From Clostridiaceae bacterium (GTDB lineage: Bacteria; Bacillota; Clostridia; Clostridiales; Clostridiaceae): a stretch of DNA of 42,684 bases. Shown one piece after another: positions 17,445 through 25,972 of the stretch. Under the pieces are notes generated by a model. The model did not search any database. It worked only from the letters and a program-made list of their open reading frames with translations, and was not told the DNA's origin. The stretch spans positions 1-42,684 of the forward strand of contig JACMJL010000086.1 in NCBI GenBank assembly GCA_014380625.1, read 5' to 3'. How positions within the stretch are numbered: the stretch's first letter is position 1; each line of letters opens with the position of its first letter. The position numbers were made by a program, and so were the translations under genes.

Positions 17445-18680
17445 TCATTTAATATTATTTGAAGATGCCTTAATCCCCGCTAAGTAACCTGTTGATAATG
17501 CTAATTGTAGATTAAAGCCACCAGTATAAGCATCTATGTCAATGATTTCTCCAGCAAAAGAAAGGTTTTTCATCGTTTTTGATTTCATAGTAGATGCATC
17601 AATACTTTTTACATCTATTCCACCACAGGTTATTATAGCCTCCGCGATTGGTCTCAATCCCTTAATACTAAGAGTTAAATTTTGAAGGAGCATTACTAGT
17701 TTTTTTCTTTCTGCTTTAGTTATGAGATGTACTTTTTTATCTGGTTCAATTTCTGAAAGTGTTATGATAATTGGTATAAGTTTTTGTGGAAGAAGTTCAT
17801 CTAAAGAGTTTTTGAAGGCTTTATTTGTAAATTTTGAAAAATCCCTCTGAATTCTTTTATCTAATTCCTCCTGGGTTAAAGCTGGTTTTAGATTTATAAC
17901 AGCTTTAGTACAACTATTTCTATTTATAACCCTACTAGCACTAAGTGCAATAGGCCCTGAAATACCATAATGTGTAAATAACATTTCTCCAAATTCTTTA
18001 TATAAGACTTTATCTGAACTACTTTTTATACTAAGTTCAACATTTTTAAGAGATAAACCTTGAAGTTCCTTTATCCAATCTTCTATAGTTACAATTGGAA
18101 CCAATGCGGGAAGAGGGGTAATAACTTTATGTCCCATAATTTTCGCAAATTTAAAACCATCTCCTGTTGACCCTGTCTGAGGGTATGATAATCCACCTGT
18201 GCATAAAACAAAATGATCGCCAAAAACTTTAGTATTATTACTTAATTCTATTCCTACAATCTTATCTTCCTCTGTAATAAAACTTTCTACATTTGAATTT
18301 AACCTTATATCAACTTTTCTAAGATTAAGCTCATTGTAAAAAGCATTTATTATGTCTGAAGACTTATCAGATTCTGGAAAAACTCTATCACCGCGTTCTA
18401 CTTTCAAATTAACTCCAAGCCTTTTGAAAAAATTCATAGTATCTTCATTTGTAAAAGTATAAAGAGCACTATATAAAAAGTTCGGATTTCCTGGAATAAA
18501 CTCAAAAAATTCACTAATTTCTTTTGAACTAGTAATATTGCATCTCCCTTTACCTGTTATGTAAAGTTTTTTACCAAGCTTTTCATTTTTTTCTATTAAT
18601 ATAACTTTATTATTTTGTGAAGCAGCAATGGCAGCCATCATCCCCGCTGGTCCACCGCCAATAATTACAACTGTTTCCAT
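17445..18680 (-). CDS. HI0933/BaiN-family FAD-dependent oxidoreductase
   Basis: A 411-residue flavoprotein of the HI0933/YhiN family. The N-terminus has the dinucleotide motif VVIIGGGPAGMMAA (GxGxxG) with the acidic end of strand 2 in LIEKNEKLGKK, then KGRCNIT, a family hallmark. The C-terminus has FAGEIIDIDAYTGGFNLQLA, the second FAD contact. One member, BaiN, acts on bile-acid intermediates, but most have no assigned substrate, so no reaction should be assumed. The ATG follows a GGTGGTGAG SD. It lies 98 bases upstream of cmk on the same strand. Confidence 0.85.
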   Translation of the reverse strand: METVVIIGGGPAGMMAAIAASQNNKVILIEKNEKLGKKLYITGKGRCNITSSKEISEFFEFIPGNPNFLYSALYTFTNEDTMNFFKRLGVNLKVERGDRVFPESDKSSDIINAFYNELNLRKVDIRLNSNVESFITEEDKIVGIELSNNTKVFGDHFVLCTGGLSYPQTGSTGDGFKFAKIMGHKVITPLPALVPIVTIEDWIKELQGLSLKNVELSIKSSSDKVLYKEFGEMLFTHYGISGPIALSASRVINRNSCTKAVINLKPALTQEELDKRIQRDFSKFTNKAFKNSLDELLPQKLIPIIITLSEIEPDKKVHLITKAERKKLVMLLQNLTLSIKGLRPIAEAIITCGGIDVKSIDASTMKSKTMKNLSFAGEIIDIDAYTGGFNLQLALSTGYLAGIKASSNNIK

Positions 18681-18755
18681 GAACTCACCACCTATCTATT
18701 ATAATTTAATCTAGTTTTAGCATAAATTCAACAAAAACTTGCATAAGTTAAATGA

Positions 18756-18792
18756 AATAAAAAAACTGATATAGGTGTTCCCTATATCAGTT
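18756..18792 (-). terminator. Terminator of the RpiR regulator gene
   Basis: A perfect 12-base stem (AACTGATATAGG at 18764-18775 with its complement at 18781-18792) followed on the minus strand by a run of T. A second perfect hairpin, AAGGTATC/GATACCTT at 18801-18820, overlaps the stop codon but has no T run. Confidence 0.85.
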
Positions 18793-18818
18793 CAGTATAT
18801 AAGGTATCTTCTGATACC

Positions 18819-19700
18819 TTAATATTTTTCTTCAGAGTCTTTATATGAATAAACTTGATAATCTTCCCAAATATTCTCTAGCTCAGTAAAAGTAGATGAA
18901 ATCTTTTCTTTTTCTCGTAAACCTACAGCTATTATTAGGGCATTAATAAGGCTTAAAGGTGCCACTAGGGAATCTACAAAGGAAGCCATATTACTTTGCG
19001 CTATCAATGTATAATCAGCTTTTGAAGCTAAGGGAGACAATAGACTATCAGTAATAGCAACTACTGTAGTACCTTTTCTATGTGCAAAATTTAATGCTTC
19101 AATAGTTCTAGACGCATATCTAGGGAACCCAATGCCTATAACTAAATCATCCTCAGTAATTGAAATCATTTGCTCAAAAATATCACTAATACCATAACTT
19201 ACCATCTTTACATTGTCTAATATTAGATTTAAATAAAAACCTAAAAATTCAGCTAAAGCAGTGGAACTCCTAAGACCGATTATATATATCTTCTTTGCAG
19301 TAAAAATATTATTTACTACATTTTCAAAGGTTTTAATATTCATCTTCTCTAAGGTTCCTCTAATATTTTCCATATCAGACTTCAATACTCCCTTAAGAGC
19401 ATTTTCTTCATTTATGAAATTATTAGAAAGCTCAATTCTCTGAACTGTTGTTAATTTTGTTTTTATTAATTCCTGTAAAGCCTTCTGTAACTCTGGATAC
19501 CCGGTAAAACCCAACTCGTTTGCAAATCTAACTACTGTGGACTCACTAACGCCTACACTAGTTCCTAGTTTTGAAGCAGTCATAAAAGCAGCTTTATCAT
19601 AATGCTTTAGGATGTATTCCGCGATTAACTTTTGTCCTTTGCTCATCCTTGGAAATTTAATTTGTATCGTTCTCATAAGATCCTGGTTCGTGTTCTCCAT
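18819..19700 (-). CDS. RpiR/MurR-family transcription regulator
   Basis: A 293-residue regulator. Residues about 8-85 are an RpiR-type HTH (ASKLGTSVGVSESTVVRFANELGF, shown here in parts). Residues about 125-255 are a SIS sugar-phosphate-binding domain (KIYIIGLRSSTALAEFLGF; AITDSLLSPLASKADYTL). Members sense phosphosugars and control sugar or amino-sugar genes. No sugar genes are adjacent, so the target is not shown by context. Two starts are possible, ATG at 19700 with AGAGGA 10-11 bases upstream or an ATG eight codons later after CAGGA; the longer one is kept. Confidence 0.88.
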   Translation of the reverse strand: MENTNQDLMRTIQIKFPRMSKGQKLIAEYILKHYDKAAFMTASKLGTSVGVSESTVVRFANELGFTGYPELQKALQELIKTKLTTVQRIELSNNFINEENALKGVLKSDMENIRGTLEKMNIKTFENVVNNIFTAKKIYIIGLRSSTALAEFLGFYLNLILDNVKMVSYGISDIFEQMISITEDDLVIGIGFPRYASRTIEALNFAHRKGTTVVAITDSLLSPLASKADYTLIAQSNMASFVDSLVAPLSLINALIIAVGLREKEKISSTFTELENIWEDYQVYSYKDSEEKY

Positions 19701-19798
19701 AGAAATTCAATCCTCTCTCATATCCTGAAAAGTTATGAATTATTTTCTCTATTTTAACATCTTTTGCAAAAGCATTCAAGCAATAATTCATTTTTCAT

Positions 19799-19963
19799 TT
19801 AATTTGCTTTATAAATATTAATAACCGACACATTTTCTTTTTTCTGAACTCCGAACACAACGTTGAATTCTGCTAGGTTTTTGTTTAAAAAATTAACTAT
19901 TTTATACATTTCATCAATTTCAGTAAATTCTTTAGATGCGATTAATTTAAGTCCTTCTTTCAT
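19799..19963 (-). CDS. YpmA-like small protein (DUF4264)
   Basis: A 54-residue protein with an excellent SD (GGGAGG, 8 or so bases before ATG) starting 16 bases after the pseudouridine synthase stop. The core reads EIDEMYKIVNFLNKNL, FNVVFGVQKKEN and VSVINIYK. This matches my memory of the Bacillus YpmA/DUF4264 pattern: helix with LYK-V-LN, then NL-FG and a closing T-IY strand. No function is known for that family. It is small enough to be missed by automatic annotation. Probably co-transcribed with the upstream rluB-like gene. Confidence 0.7.
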   Translation of the reverse strand: MKEGLKLIASKEFTEIDEMYKIVNFLNKNLAEFNVVFGVQKKENVSVINIYKAN

Positions 19964-19979
19964 TTTTGCTAGTCCTCCC

Positions 19980-20687
19980 TTATAAGGATTTCAAATAATT
20001 CAGCTCATCTTCTTGAAGATATCTCCATTTACCAACTGGCAAATCGCCTAATTTTATATCCCCAACTGAAACTCTTTCTAATTCTTTAACTTCATGACCA
20101 ATTACTTCGCACATTTTTCTAATCTGCCTATTTTTACCCTCGTGGATAGTAATTTTAACTTCACTACTCCATTGGTATTTTTTCACTATTTCAATTTCAG
20201 CATTAGAAGTTATATAGTCATCGATTTTTACTCCATTAGAAAATCTATAGATTTCTTCAGTATTAGGAGTTCCATCTAAGATAGCCATATATACCTTATT
20301 AATTTCTACTCTAGGATGTATTATTTTATTATAGATTTCTCCATCATTAGTCATAATAATTAAACCGGAGGAATCATAATCTAGTCTTCCAATAGGATAT
20401 ACTCTCTCTTCTACCTTGACTAAATCCATTATAGTTTGCCTATCTTTCTCATCTTTTACTGTAGAGACTATACCAACAGGTTTATTTAAAATAATATAAA
20501 CTTTTTTTTCTTCAGTATTTATCAATTGATTATCAACCATAACTTTATCAATTAAAGGGTCTACTTTATACCCCATCTCACAGGTAATTATACCATTTAC
20601 CTTAACTCTTCCTTCAGCTATTATTTCCTCACATTTTCGCCTAGAAGCCACTCCGCAACCGGCCATGTATTTCTGTAGTCTTTCCAT
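19980..20687 (-). CDS. rluB: Pseudouridine synthase, RluB/RsuA family
   Basis: Converts a uridine of rRNA to pseudouridine, most likely in 23S rRNA as RluB does. The 235-residue form has an N-terminal S4 RNA-binding domain (RLQKYMAGCGVASRRKCEEI) and the catalytic aspartate D103 in GRLDYDSSGL, followed by HEGKNRQIRKMCE, a family signature. The ATG at 20687 has GGTGA 4 bases upstream; a TTG 11 codons earlier is a weaker candidate. RluB versus RsuA/RluF cannot be decided from motifs; the size and the Gram-positive setting favour RluB. Confidence 0.85.
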   Translation of the reverse strand: MERLQKYMAGCGVASRRKCEEIIAEGRVKVNGIITCEMGYKVDPLIDKVMVDNQLINTEEKKVYIILNKPVGIVSTVKDEKDRQTIMDLVKVEERVYPIGRLDYDSSGLIIMTNDGEIYNKIIHPRVEINKVYMAILDGTPNTEEIYRFSNGVKIDDYITSNAEIEIVKKYQWSSEVKITIHEGKNRQIRKMCEVIGHEVKELERVSVGDIKLGDLPVGKWRYLQEDELNYLKSL

Positions 20688-20772
20688 CAAATCACCATTA
20701 CCTTCTCTTATAATAATCAAATTTTACTACATTAGAGTCTTTATGACAATGTTTTATTGCTTCTTAAGGTTA

Positions 20773-20817
20773 TTGCTAATTATTTGCATTTAGTCTATAA
20801 TATTAATGTTATTAATA
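20773..20817 (+). promoter_or_regulatory. Promoter of the metal permease with a downstream palindrome
   Basis: TTGCTA (20773-20778), 17 bases, TATAAT (20796-20801). TATTAAT-GTT-ATTAATA (20801-20817) is a perfect 7-3-7 inverted repeat starting in the -10, an operator-like position. It is pure A/T in its arms, so chance is not excluded. Confidence 0.5.
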
Positions 20818-20865
20818 TAAGTAATTTAACTGAAAAAATTTTGATTCAATGGAGGATTTCGTTTA

Positions 20866-21657
20866 ATGTTACAATATACTTTTATGCAAAATGCATTAAT
20901 GGCTTCAATTCTTATATCAATTTTGTGCCCCTTTGTAGGCGTGTTTCTAGTTTTAAAGAGACATTCCATGATAGGAGATGCACTAGCGCATTCCTCACTT
21001 GCAGGAGTTGCCATTGGATTATTATTAGGATATAACCCAATAATAAGTGCTTTCATTTTTACCTCAATTGGTGCAATTTTAATAGAGTTTTTAAGGAATT
21101 ATTACAAGAAATATGCTGATTTAATTTTAGTTATAATTTTAACTTTTAGTGTAGGTATAGCAATTACTTTAATAAGTTCTGGTAAAACACACGCTAATGT
21201 TAATGCATATTTATTTGGGAGTATAATAACTGTTTCTAAACAGGATTTAGTCACTGTCCTTATATTAAGTGTAATCGCTGTTATAACTTTAGTTTTCTTA
21301 TATGAAAAACTTGTTTATATCACCTTCGATGAGGAAGGTGCCAAGATATCAGGGGTAAATGTAAAATTAATAAATTATCTATTTGCGTTACTTGTTGGAT
21401 GTACAATATCTGTATCTATTAGGGTAATTGGAATACTTGTCATATCCTCTATGATTGCATTACCTGTAGCTACAGCCCTTCAGCTTAACAAAGGTTTTAA
21501 GAAGACCTTGATTTTCTCAATTTTATTTGGGTGTTTTGATATGTTATCAGGAGTAATACTTTCATATTATATAAATTGTGCTCCAGGTGGAACAATTGCA
21601 CTGGTATCAGTAGCAGTATTAATTCTCGTAATAATAATGAAGCAAATAAAAAAATGA
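20866..21657 (+). CDS. ZnuB-type metal ABC transporter permease (ABC-3 family)
   Basis: A 263-residue integral membrane protein with about eight hydrophobic segments. The motif GDALAHSSLAGVAIG (near residue 37) and the IRVIGILVISSMIALPVATA segment are typical of ABC-3 permeases that import zinc or manganese. No ATPase or substrate-binding protein gene is adjacent, although such permeases need both, so partners must be encoded elsewhere or lost. GGAGG lies 10 bases before the ATG. It is monocistronic, with its own promoter and a strong terminator that contains its stop codon. Confidence 0.88.
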   Translation: MLQYTFMQNALMASILISILCPFVGVFLVLKRHSMIGDALAHSSLAGVAIGLLLGYNPIISAFIFTSIGAILIEFLRNYYKKYADLILVIILTFSVGIAITLISSGKTHANVNAYLFGSIITVSKQDLVTVLILSVIAVITLVFLYEKLVYITFDEEGAKISGVNVKLINYLFALLVGCTISVSIRVIGILVISSMIALPVATALQLNKGFKKTLIFSILFGCFDMLSGVILSYYINCAPGGTIALVSVAVLILVIIMKQIKK

Positions 21658-21690
21658 GGCTATTTATTAAATAGCCTCATTTTTTTTGTT
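21651..21690 (+). terminator. Terminator of the metal permease gene
   Basis: AAAATGAGGCTATT (21651-21664) pairs perfectly with AATAGCCTCATTTT (21670-21683), then a T run. The TGA stop lies in the left arm. Confidence 0.9.
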
Positions 21691-21868
21691 ACTTGATTGT
21701 CAGGGCATTCGTCCATAACTCAAGCATACCTTTCAACGAAACTTAAGCTATCTAACATAGGAATTATTTTTTCATATATTCATTGGCTTCAGTCATGAAA
21801 CTATCTAGCCAATTGTTATCAGGGGTAGTTGGAGCGGGTCTACCCAGGCGTAAACCAGTTTCAAACCT
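21689..21868 (-). pseudogene. Possible decayed gene remnant
   Basis: No intact gene is present between the permease terminator and the M4 protease terminator. On the minus strand one frame reads a protein-like stretch of 34 codons (21764-21868, including GRPAPTTPDNNWLDSF and MTEANEYMKK). After three in-frame stops it continues in the same frame with SLKGMLELWTNALTIK (ending 21689). The base composition is less AT-rich than in typical spacers here. I cannot name a family. It may be a remnant, or chance. Confidence 0.3.
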
Positions 21869-21895
21869 TCAAGACTGAAGTTAGAAAGTGGGATA

Positions 21896-21936
21896 AAAAA
21901 TGGCTATGCAGATTTTTATTATGTCTCTGCATAGCC
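21896..21936 (-). terminator. Terminator of the M4 protease gene
   Basis: GGCTATGCAGA (21902-21912) pairs perfectly with TCTGCATAGCC (21926-21936); the minus strand continues into a T run (complement of 21895-21900). It stands about 40 bases past the stop. Confidence 0.85.
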
Positions 21937-21975
21937 CTTTTCACTTGGTGATTAGATAGGAATCATCTTTTTTTA

Positions 21976-23979
21976 TTAATAAACTTTTAGTGCATATTTG
22001 GTTGAAGTACTATAGACTCCGTTATAACCTATAACCTTTACGTAATAGGTACCCGTTGTAGTGGCATTATAAATAATACTCTCAGAAGTAGTGCTTCCCT
22101 TTGCAGAAGAAGCAACTAAAGTTCCTGATGATTTATATAAATATAAATCATAATCTTTTGGCAGATTAGTTAGACTTATATTTATAGTTCCAGTTGCACT
22201 TTGTGTAAACTTATAATAGTCCACATCTGTAGCATTGAAAATAAAAGAGTTATATATAGTGTTTTTAGTAATTGAATACGCTTGCGCGGTTGTACCATTA
22301 GGCTCATAGGTGTCAGTAGAAGTAGAAGCTACTATTCCAACTGAAGTAAATGCGTTACCTACTGCGATTACTTCTGCACTACTTACTCCATATAAATCAG
22401 TAGCTGACTGTATTAAAGCATTTCTAGCGCCTAAAAAGTCAGTTGTTGAGATCATATAATTTGTTAGTGCTCTATAGTAAATTTGGGAAGTTTTTGCACA
22501 ACCTAAAGCTTGGGCAATTAAATACGCTGCTTTATTAGTGATACCCGAGTTAGTATGAACTCCACCATTATCTGAGGTTGTGTTTACATACTTACTCATA
22601 TTATCTGGTTGAGAATATAAAGTTGGAGTTGCTAAGCTTCTTAATGCATCTCCAGCTATCTTTGGTGTATATACAGCATCCCCAACGACCCAGTCGCTAG
22701 AATTGAAGGTCCAACTTCCGCCGAACTTAACATTGTACTTATCATAGGTCTCTATCAATACATCTGACATAGACTCATTTAATGCTCCAGATTGATTTTT
22801 ATAAACTAGATTTGCTGTCCTCTCTGTAACACCATGAGTCATTTCATGACCTACTACATCTAAATCCCCACTTAAATAAGTAAATAGCGTACCATCTCCA
22901 TCTCCATATACCATTTGCGCCCCATCCCAAAAGGCATTGTTATATTTAGAATCATAATGAACTGTAGAAGTTATAGTCATTCCAGCATTGTCTATACTAT
23001 TTCTATTAAATAAATTTTTATAAAAATCATATACAACTCCAGCAAAATAATGAGCACTAACACCAGCCTTTAAAGTTTCTGTATTAAAATTACTGGTGAT
23101 ATTAGTAAGTAAAGTGCCAGGTTCTACCAGCTTAGTATTTGCTGTATAAGTAAGAATCTGACCAGTCATAGCTTTTGTAGTATCTTTCATTTGATAAGTG
23201 CTTCCACTTTGATATAGATTTAGTGTTTTAGTAAATCCATCAACAGCTGTACCACTACCTATAATAGCCCCATCATATCTAATATTGTCAAGTTTGTCCA
23301 AAATAGTTCCTGAACTAGCCTCAACCAAAACATCATAATTTCCTATCTTAGGCTCATTGAACTTGATATTTACGTTATAAACCTTATAAGCCTTACCATC
23401 TTTAATATAGGCTAAAGCTTGTACTTTAGGTTCATAGGCAAGTTGTGTGTAAGTAAATTCCTTTTTAGCTATTTCTATTGCCTCTTTTTCTGAAAGCGCT
23501 TTGTTGCCCAGGGAGGTAATAGTATTAATAGTATTTTCTACTTCACCAGTAATATTTATTGCAATTCCATTATTATTGTAGTGAAGTGTAATTTGTTTGT
23601 CCTTAACAGGTAATCCATCAATGTATTGACTCATTTGAACATGTGTATATCCTAATGCATCTTTAGTGGTTTTAGTAACCTTAAACTTATCTGAAATTTT
23701 ATCTAAACCAAAAAGTGATTTATTTTCCTCCATAAAGTTTAGAGCATCCTTATCACTGTTTAATTTTCCAGCAGATAGGTTTCCAGAAATAAATACTTTT
23801 CCTTTAGATAGCTCAATATTAGAATTAAGTTTATTATTACTTAATTCATTCATATTTTGTAAAATCTGTTCACTTTTATTTAAGTCGTTGTTTGCAGCAT
23901 TGACCATAGATGGGGTATTACTAATAAGGGATAAGATTAAGCCGAAACTAAGTGCCATTGGTAAAATCTTTTTTTTCAT
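21976..23979 (-). CDS. Secreted M4 thermolysin-like metalloprotease
   Basis: A 667-residue preproenzyme, exported and self-processed. Order: signal peptide (about 1-28, KKK then a hydrophobic core, ending MVNA); propeptide with FTP and PepSY regions (about 55-225); M4 catalytic domain with zinc ligands H378 and H382 in HEMTH, E379 as base, E402 in NESMSD, and H475 in GGVHTNSG; C-terminal bacterial pre-peptidase (PPC) domain (about 557-667, YEPNGTTAQAYSI ... TGTYYVKVIG). The PPC domain is a beta-sandwich common on secreted clostridial proteases and collagenases. SD GTAGGAGG lies before the ATG. It is a single-gene unit with promoter and terminator and a long leader of about 108 bases. Confidence 0.95.
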   Translation of the reverse strand: MKKKILPMALSFGLILSLISNTPSMVNAANNDLNKSEQILQNMNELSNNKLNSNIELSKGKVFISGNLSAGKLNSDKDALNFMEENKSLFGLDKISDKFKVTKTTKDALGYTHVQMSQYIDGLPVKDKQITLHYNNNGIAINITGEVENTINTITSLGNKALSEKEAIEIAKKEFTYTQLAYEPKVQALAYIKDGKAYKVYNVNIKFNEPKIGNYDVLVEASSGTILDKLDNIRYDGAIIGSGTAVDGFTKTLNLYQSGSTYQMKDTTKAMTGQILTYTANTKLVEPGTLLTNITSNFNTETLKAGVSAHYFAGVVYDFYKNLFNRNSIDNAGMTITSTVHYDSKYNNAFWDGAQMVYGDGDGTLFTYLSGDLDVVGHEMTHGVTERTANLVYKNQSGALNESMSDVLIETYDKYNVKFGGSWTFNSSDWVVGDAVYTPKIAGDALRSLATPTLYSQPDNMSKYVNTTSDNGGVHTNSGITNKAAYLIAQALGCAKTSQIYYRALTNYMISTTDFLGARNALIQSATDLYGVSSAEVIAVGNAFTSVGIVASTSTDTYEPNGTTAQAYSITKNTIYNSFIFNATDVDYYKFTQSATGTINISLTNLPKDYDLYLYKSSGTLVASSAKGSTTSESIIYNATTTGTYYVKVIGYNGVYSTSTKYALKVY

Positions 23980-24093
23980 AATACAACCTCCTACATATTA
24001 TTTGAATGCTAAAAACATTGAGTCCATTTTATTGATTACGCAAGTATAATTTTAAGATATTGATAAATAAAAATATATATATATATTATTATT

Positions 24094-24122
24094 AATTTAA
24101 CACTTATTACAATTTATGTCAA
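24094..24122 (-). promoter_or_regulatory. Promoter of the M4 protease gene
   Basis: Minus strand TTGACA (24117-24122), 17-base spacer, TAAATT (24094-24099). A perfect 23-base inverted repeat lies 15 bases upstream of the -35. Confidence 0.65.
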
Positions 24123-24136
24123 TAACTATAAAGTAT

Positions 24137-24191
24137 ATTTTAATTGTAAATTGAATAAAGTTTTTAATTTTATTCAATTTACAATTAAAAT
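24137..24191. repeat. Perfect 23-base inverted repeat
   Basis: Bases 24137-24159 pair with 24169-24191 without a mismatch around a 9-base loop (GTTTTTAAT). It lies between the aspS stop and the protease promoter. It has no clean T run on the minus strand, so it is an unusual terminator if it is one. It could also be a binding site upstream of the protease promoter. Confidence 0.7.
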
Positions 24192-24226
24192 TCTATTTTT
24201 AAAATGATGATTGATCCACTTATTAA

Positions 24227-25516
24227 TTATGGTGTCAATCTTGTCCTGTCTCGTGGAAATAAAGATGCTTCTCTTACATTTTCCAACCCTAGTAATTGAG
24301 CTGTAATTCTCTCAAGTCCAATTGCAAAACCCCCATGTGTAGGCATTCCGTATTTGAAAACAGAAGTATAATTTTTATAGATTTCAGGTGTTAAGCCTTT
24401 GTATTTAATATTATTAATTAACATATCGTAGTCATGAATTCTTTGACCTCCCGTTGTAATTTCTACACCTCTAAATAATAAGTCAAAGCTATGGGTCTCA
24501 GTTTCTCCTAAAGGCATTGTATACATTGGTCTCTTTCTTCGCGGATAATGAGTTAGAAAAATAAAATCACACCCAAGTTTTTCTTTTGAATATTTACAAA
24601 TTAATTTTTCTGCATCAGGATCCAAGTCTCCATCTAAATCTGACTTATTATATTCTCTGCTCAATATTTCTAATGCTTCACTAAATTTTATTCTTGGAAT
24701 CTTTGTATTTAAAGCAGGTAAATTTACATTTAATATTTCTAAATACTTTAGCCCCTCTTTAAGTACTTTGTTTATTATATATAATAATAATTTTTCTTCA
24801 AAATCCATAATATCTTTTTCATCTTCAATAAACCCCATTTCACAGTCCATGCTAACATATTCATTAAGATGCCTGCTAGTACTATGCTGTTCTGCCCTAT
24901 ATACATGAGCTACTTCAAAAACTCTTTCAAGGCCAGCACCTACCATCATTTGTTTATAAAACTGAGGACTTTGAGCTAGATATGCTTTATTTTCAAAGTA
25001 TTTTAATTCAAATATTTCAGAGCCACCCTCCGCACCTTCAGCTACAATTTTTGGTGTGAAGATTTCAGTAAAACCTTCCATTGATGAAAACTCTCTAAAA
25101 CCCTGTACAATAAGGTTTTGTATTTTAAATATTGAATTGATTTTTTCATGACGCAGACTCAGAATTCTATTATTTAACATGGTATCTAGACTAATTTCTA
25201 ACTCATGCTTATTGATTTCTATAGGTAATTCTTCTCTAACATTACTAATTATTCGAAACCCTTCGATTACTATCTCATAAGAACTTATTGCATTATTACT
25301 TTCTTTTACTTCTCCAATTATTGATATTACTGATTCTAATTTTATTGAACTCACATCTATAGTATTATTTTCTGCAATGCACTGCACATAACCAGTTCTA
25401 TCTCTCATTATAATGAAGGTTACAGTTTTTAATTTCCTTACCCTATAAATCCAACCTTTAATCAGTATATTTTCCCCTATTGAATTATTTATTTCATTTA
25501 TTAGACTTCTTTTCAT
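24227..25516 (-). CDS. aspS: Archaeal-type aspartyl-tRNA synthetase, probably non-discriminating
   Basis: A 429-residue class II synthetase. An OB-fold anticodon domain (about 1-105, ILIKGWIYRVRKL) is followed by the catalytic core: motif 2 FEVAHVYRAEQHSTSRHLNEYVSMD, shown in part as VYRAEQHSTSRHLNEY, and motif 3 GFAIGLERITAQLLGL. GGQRIHDYDML and YTMPLGE are typical of archaeal AspRS. The bacterial insertion domain is absent. Such enzymes can charge both tRNA-Asp and tRNA-Asn, the latter then amidated by GatCAB, which is not in this window. Start ATG at 25516 follows GAGGAG; an upstream in-frame TTG is not supported. A T-box leader controls it. AsnRS is the alternative but fits less well. Confidence 0.85.
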   Translation of the reverse strand: MKRSLINEINNSIGENILIKGWIYRVRKLKTVTFIIMRDRTGYVQCIAENNTIDVSSIKLESVISIIGEVKESNNAISSYEIVIEGFRIISNVREELPIEINKHELEISLDTMLNNRILSLRHEKINSIFKIQNLIVQGFREFSSMEGFTEIFTPKIVAEGAEGGSEIFELKYFENKAYLAQSPQFYKQMMVGAGLERVFEVAHVYRAEQHSTSRHLNEYVSMDCEMGFIEDEKDIMDFEEKLLLYIINKVLKEGLKYLEILNVNLPALNTKIPRIKFSEALEILSREYNKSDLDGDLDPDAEKLICKYSKEKLGCDFIFLTHYPRRKRPMYTMPLGETETHSFDLLFRGVEITTGGQRIHDYDMLINNIKYKGLTPEIYKNYTSVFKYGMPTHGGFAIGLERITAQLLGLENVREASLFPRDRTRLTP

Positions 25517-25555
25517 AATAACATCTCCTCGTCTTTTAAAATTAGTAATCAAAAA

Positions 25556-25937
25556 ATCCCTTGAGTAAAAAACTCAAGGGATGAAAATTCATGGTGCCAC
25601 CCTAGTAAACATAATCTATCAAACTTTACAAAATAGTAATATAACTTTCAGAATGGGCCCTATTCTGAATAAAAAAATAAAAGTTTTCACTTCTTATTAA
25701 TATAGAAGTGAAAACTTTTTTTCACGGTACCATCCTACTTTGACAAAGTTTAATTAACTACGCCATCTCAATTCCCTATAACGGAGGAATCCGATTTATC
25801 TTACTATAAATTTCAGATAAACTTCTCAGAGATGTCTTTCAATATTTCCTTTCTCATGGAGCTACCACCCTTCTCCACTCGCTTTAGATACTTGGATAAC
25901 ATTTACTCTTCTCTTCACAGAACTATGAATATTTATT
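25556..25937 (-). promoter_or_regulatory. T-box leader with two successive antiterminator/terminator units
   Basis: On the minus strand a Stem I region (about 25935-25820) has the distal hairpin at 25858-25876 (GGAG...CTCC enclosing GGGTGG) and a likely GAC (Asp) specifier at 25834-25836. It is followed by T-box 1, AGGATGGTACCGTG (25724-25737). Terminator 1 is a 15-base stem, 25681-25695 with 25705-25719, then a T run. Next come a perfect hairpin (25647-25669), T-box 2, AGGGTGGCACCATG (25590-25603), and terminator 2 (25556-25566 with 25572-25582, T run). T-box 2 has no Stem I of its own. Uncharged tRNA should stabilise the antiterminators and allow aspS expression. Confidence 0.85.
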
Positions 25938-25943
25938 TGTTAC

Positions 25944-25972
25944 ATTATATTACTTATTCACCATTAAATCAA
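25944..25972 (-). promoter_or_regulatory. Promoter of the aspS T-box leader
   Basis: Minus strand TTGATT (25967-25972), 17 bases, TATAAT (25944-25949). The -35 lies inside the 3' end of hutU, so transcription begins near 25937. Confidence 0.65.

Noticed and set aside
18801..18820. Hairpin AAGGTATC/GATACCTT as a second terminator
   Set aside because: It overlaps the stop codon and has no T run; the next hairpin does the job.
24061..24090. (AT)n tract in the protease leader as a regulatory repeat
   Set aside because: Short AT runs are common in this AT-rich sequence and no further structure is seen.
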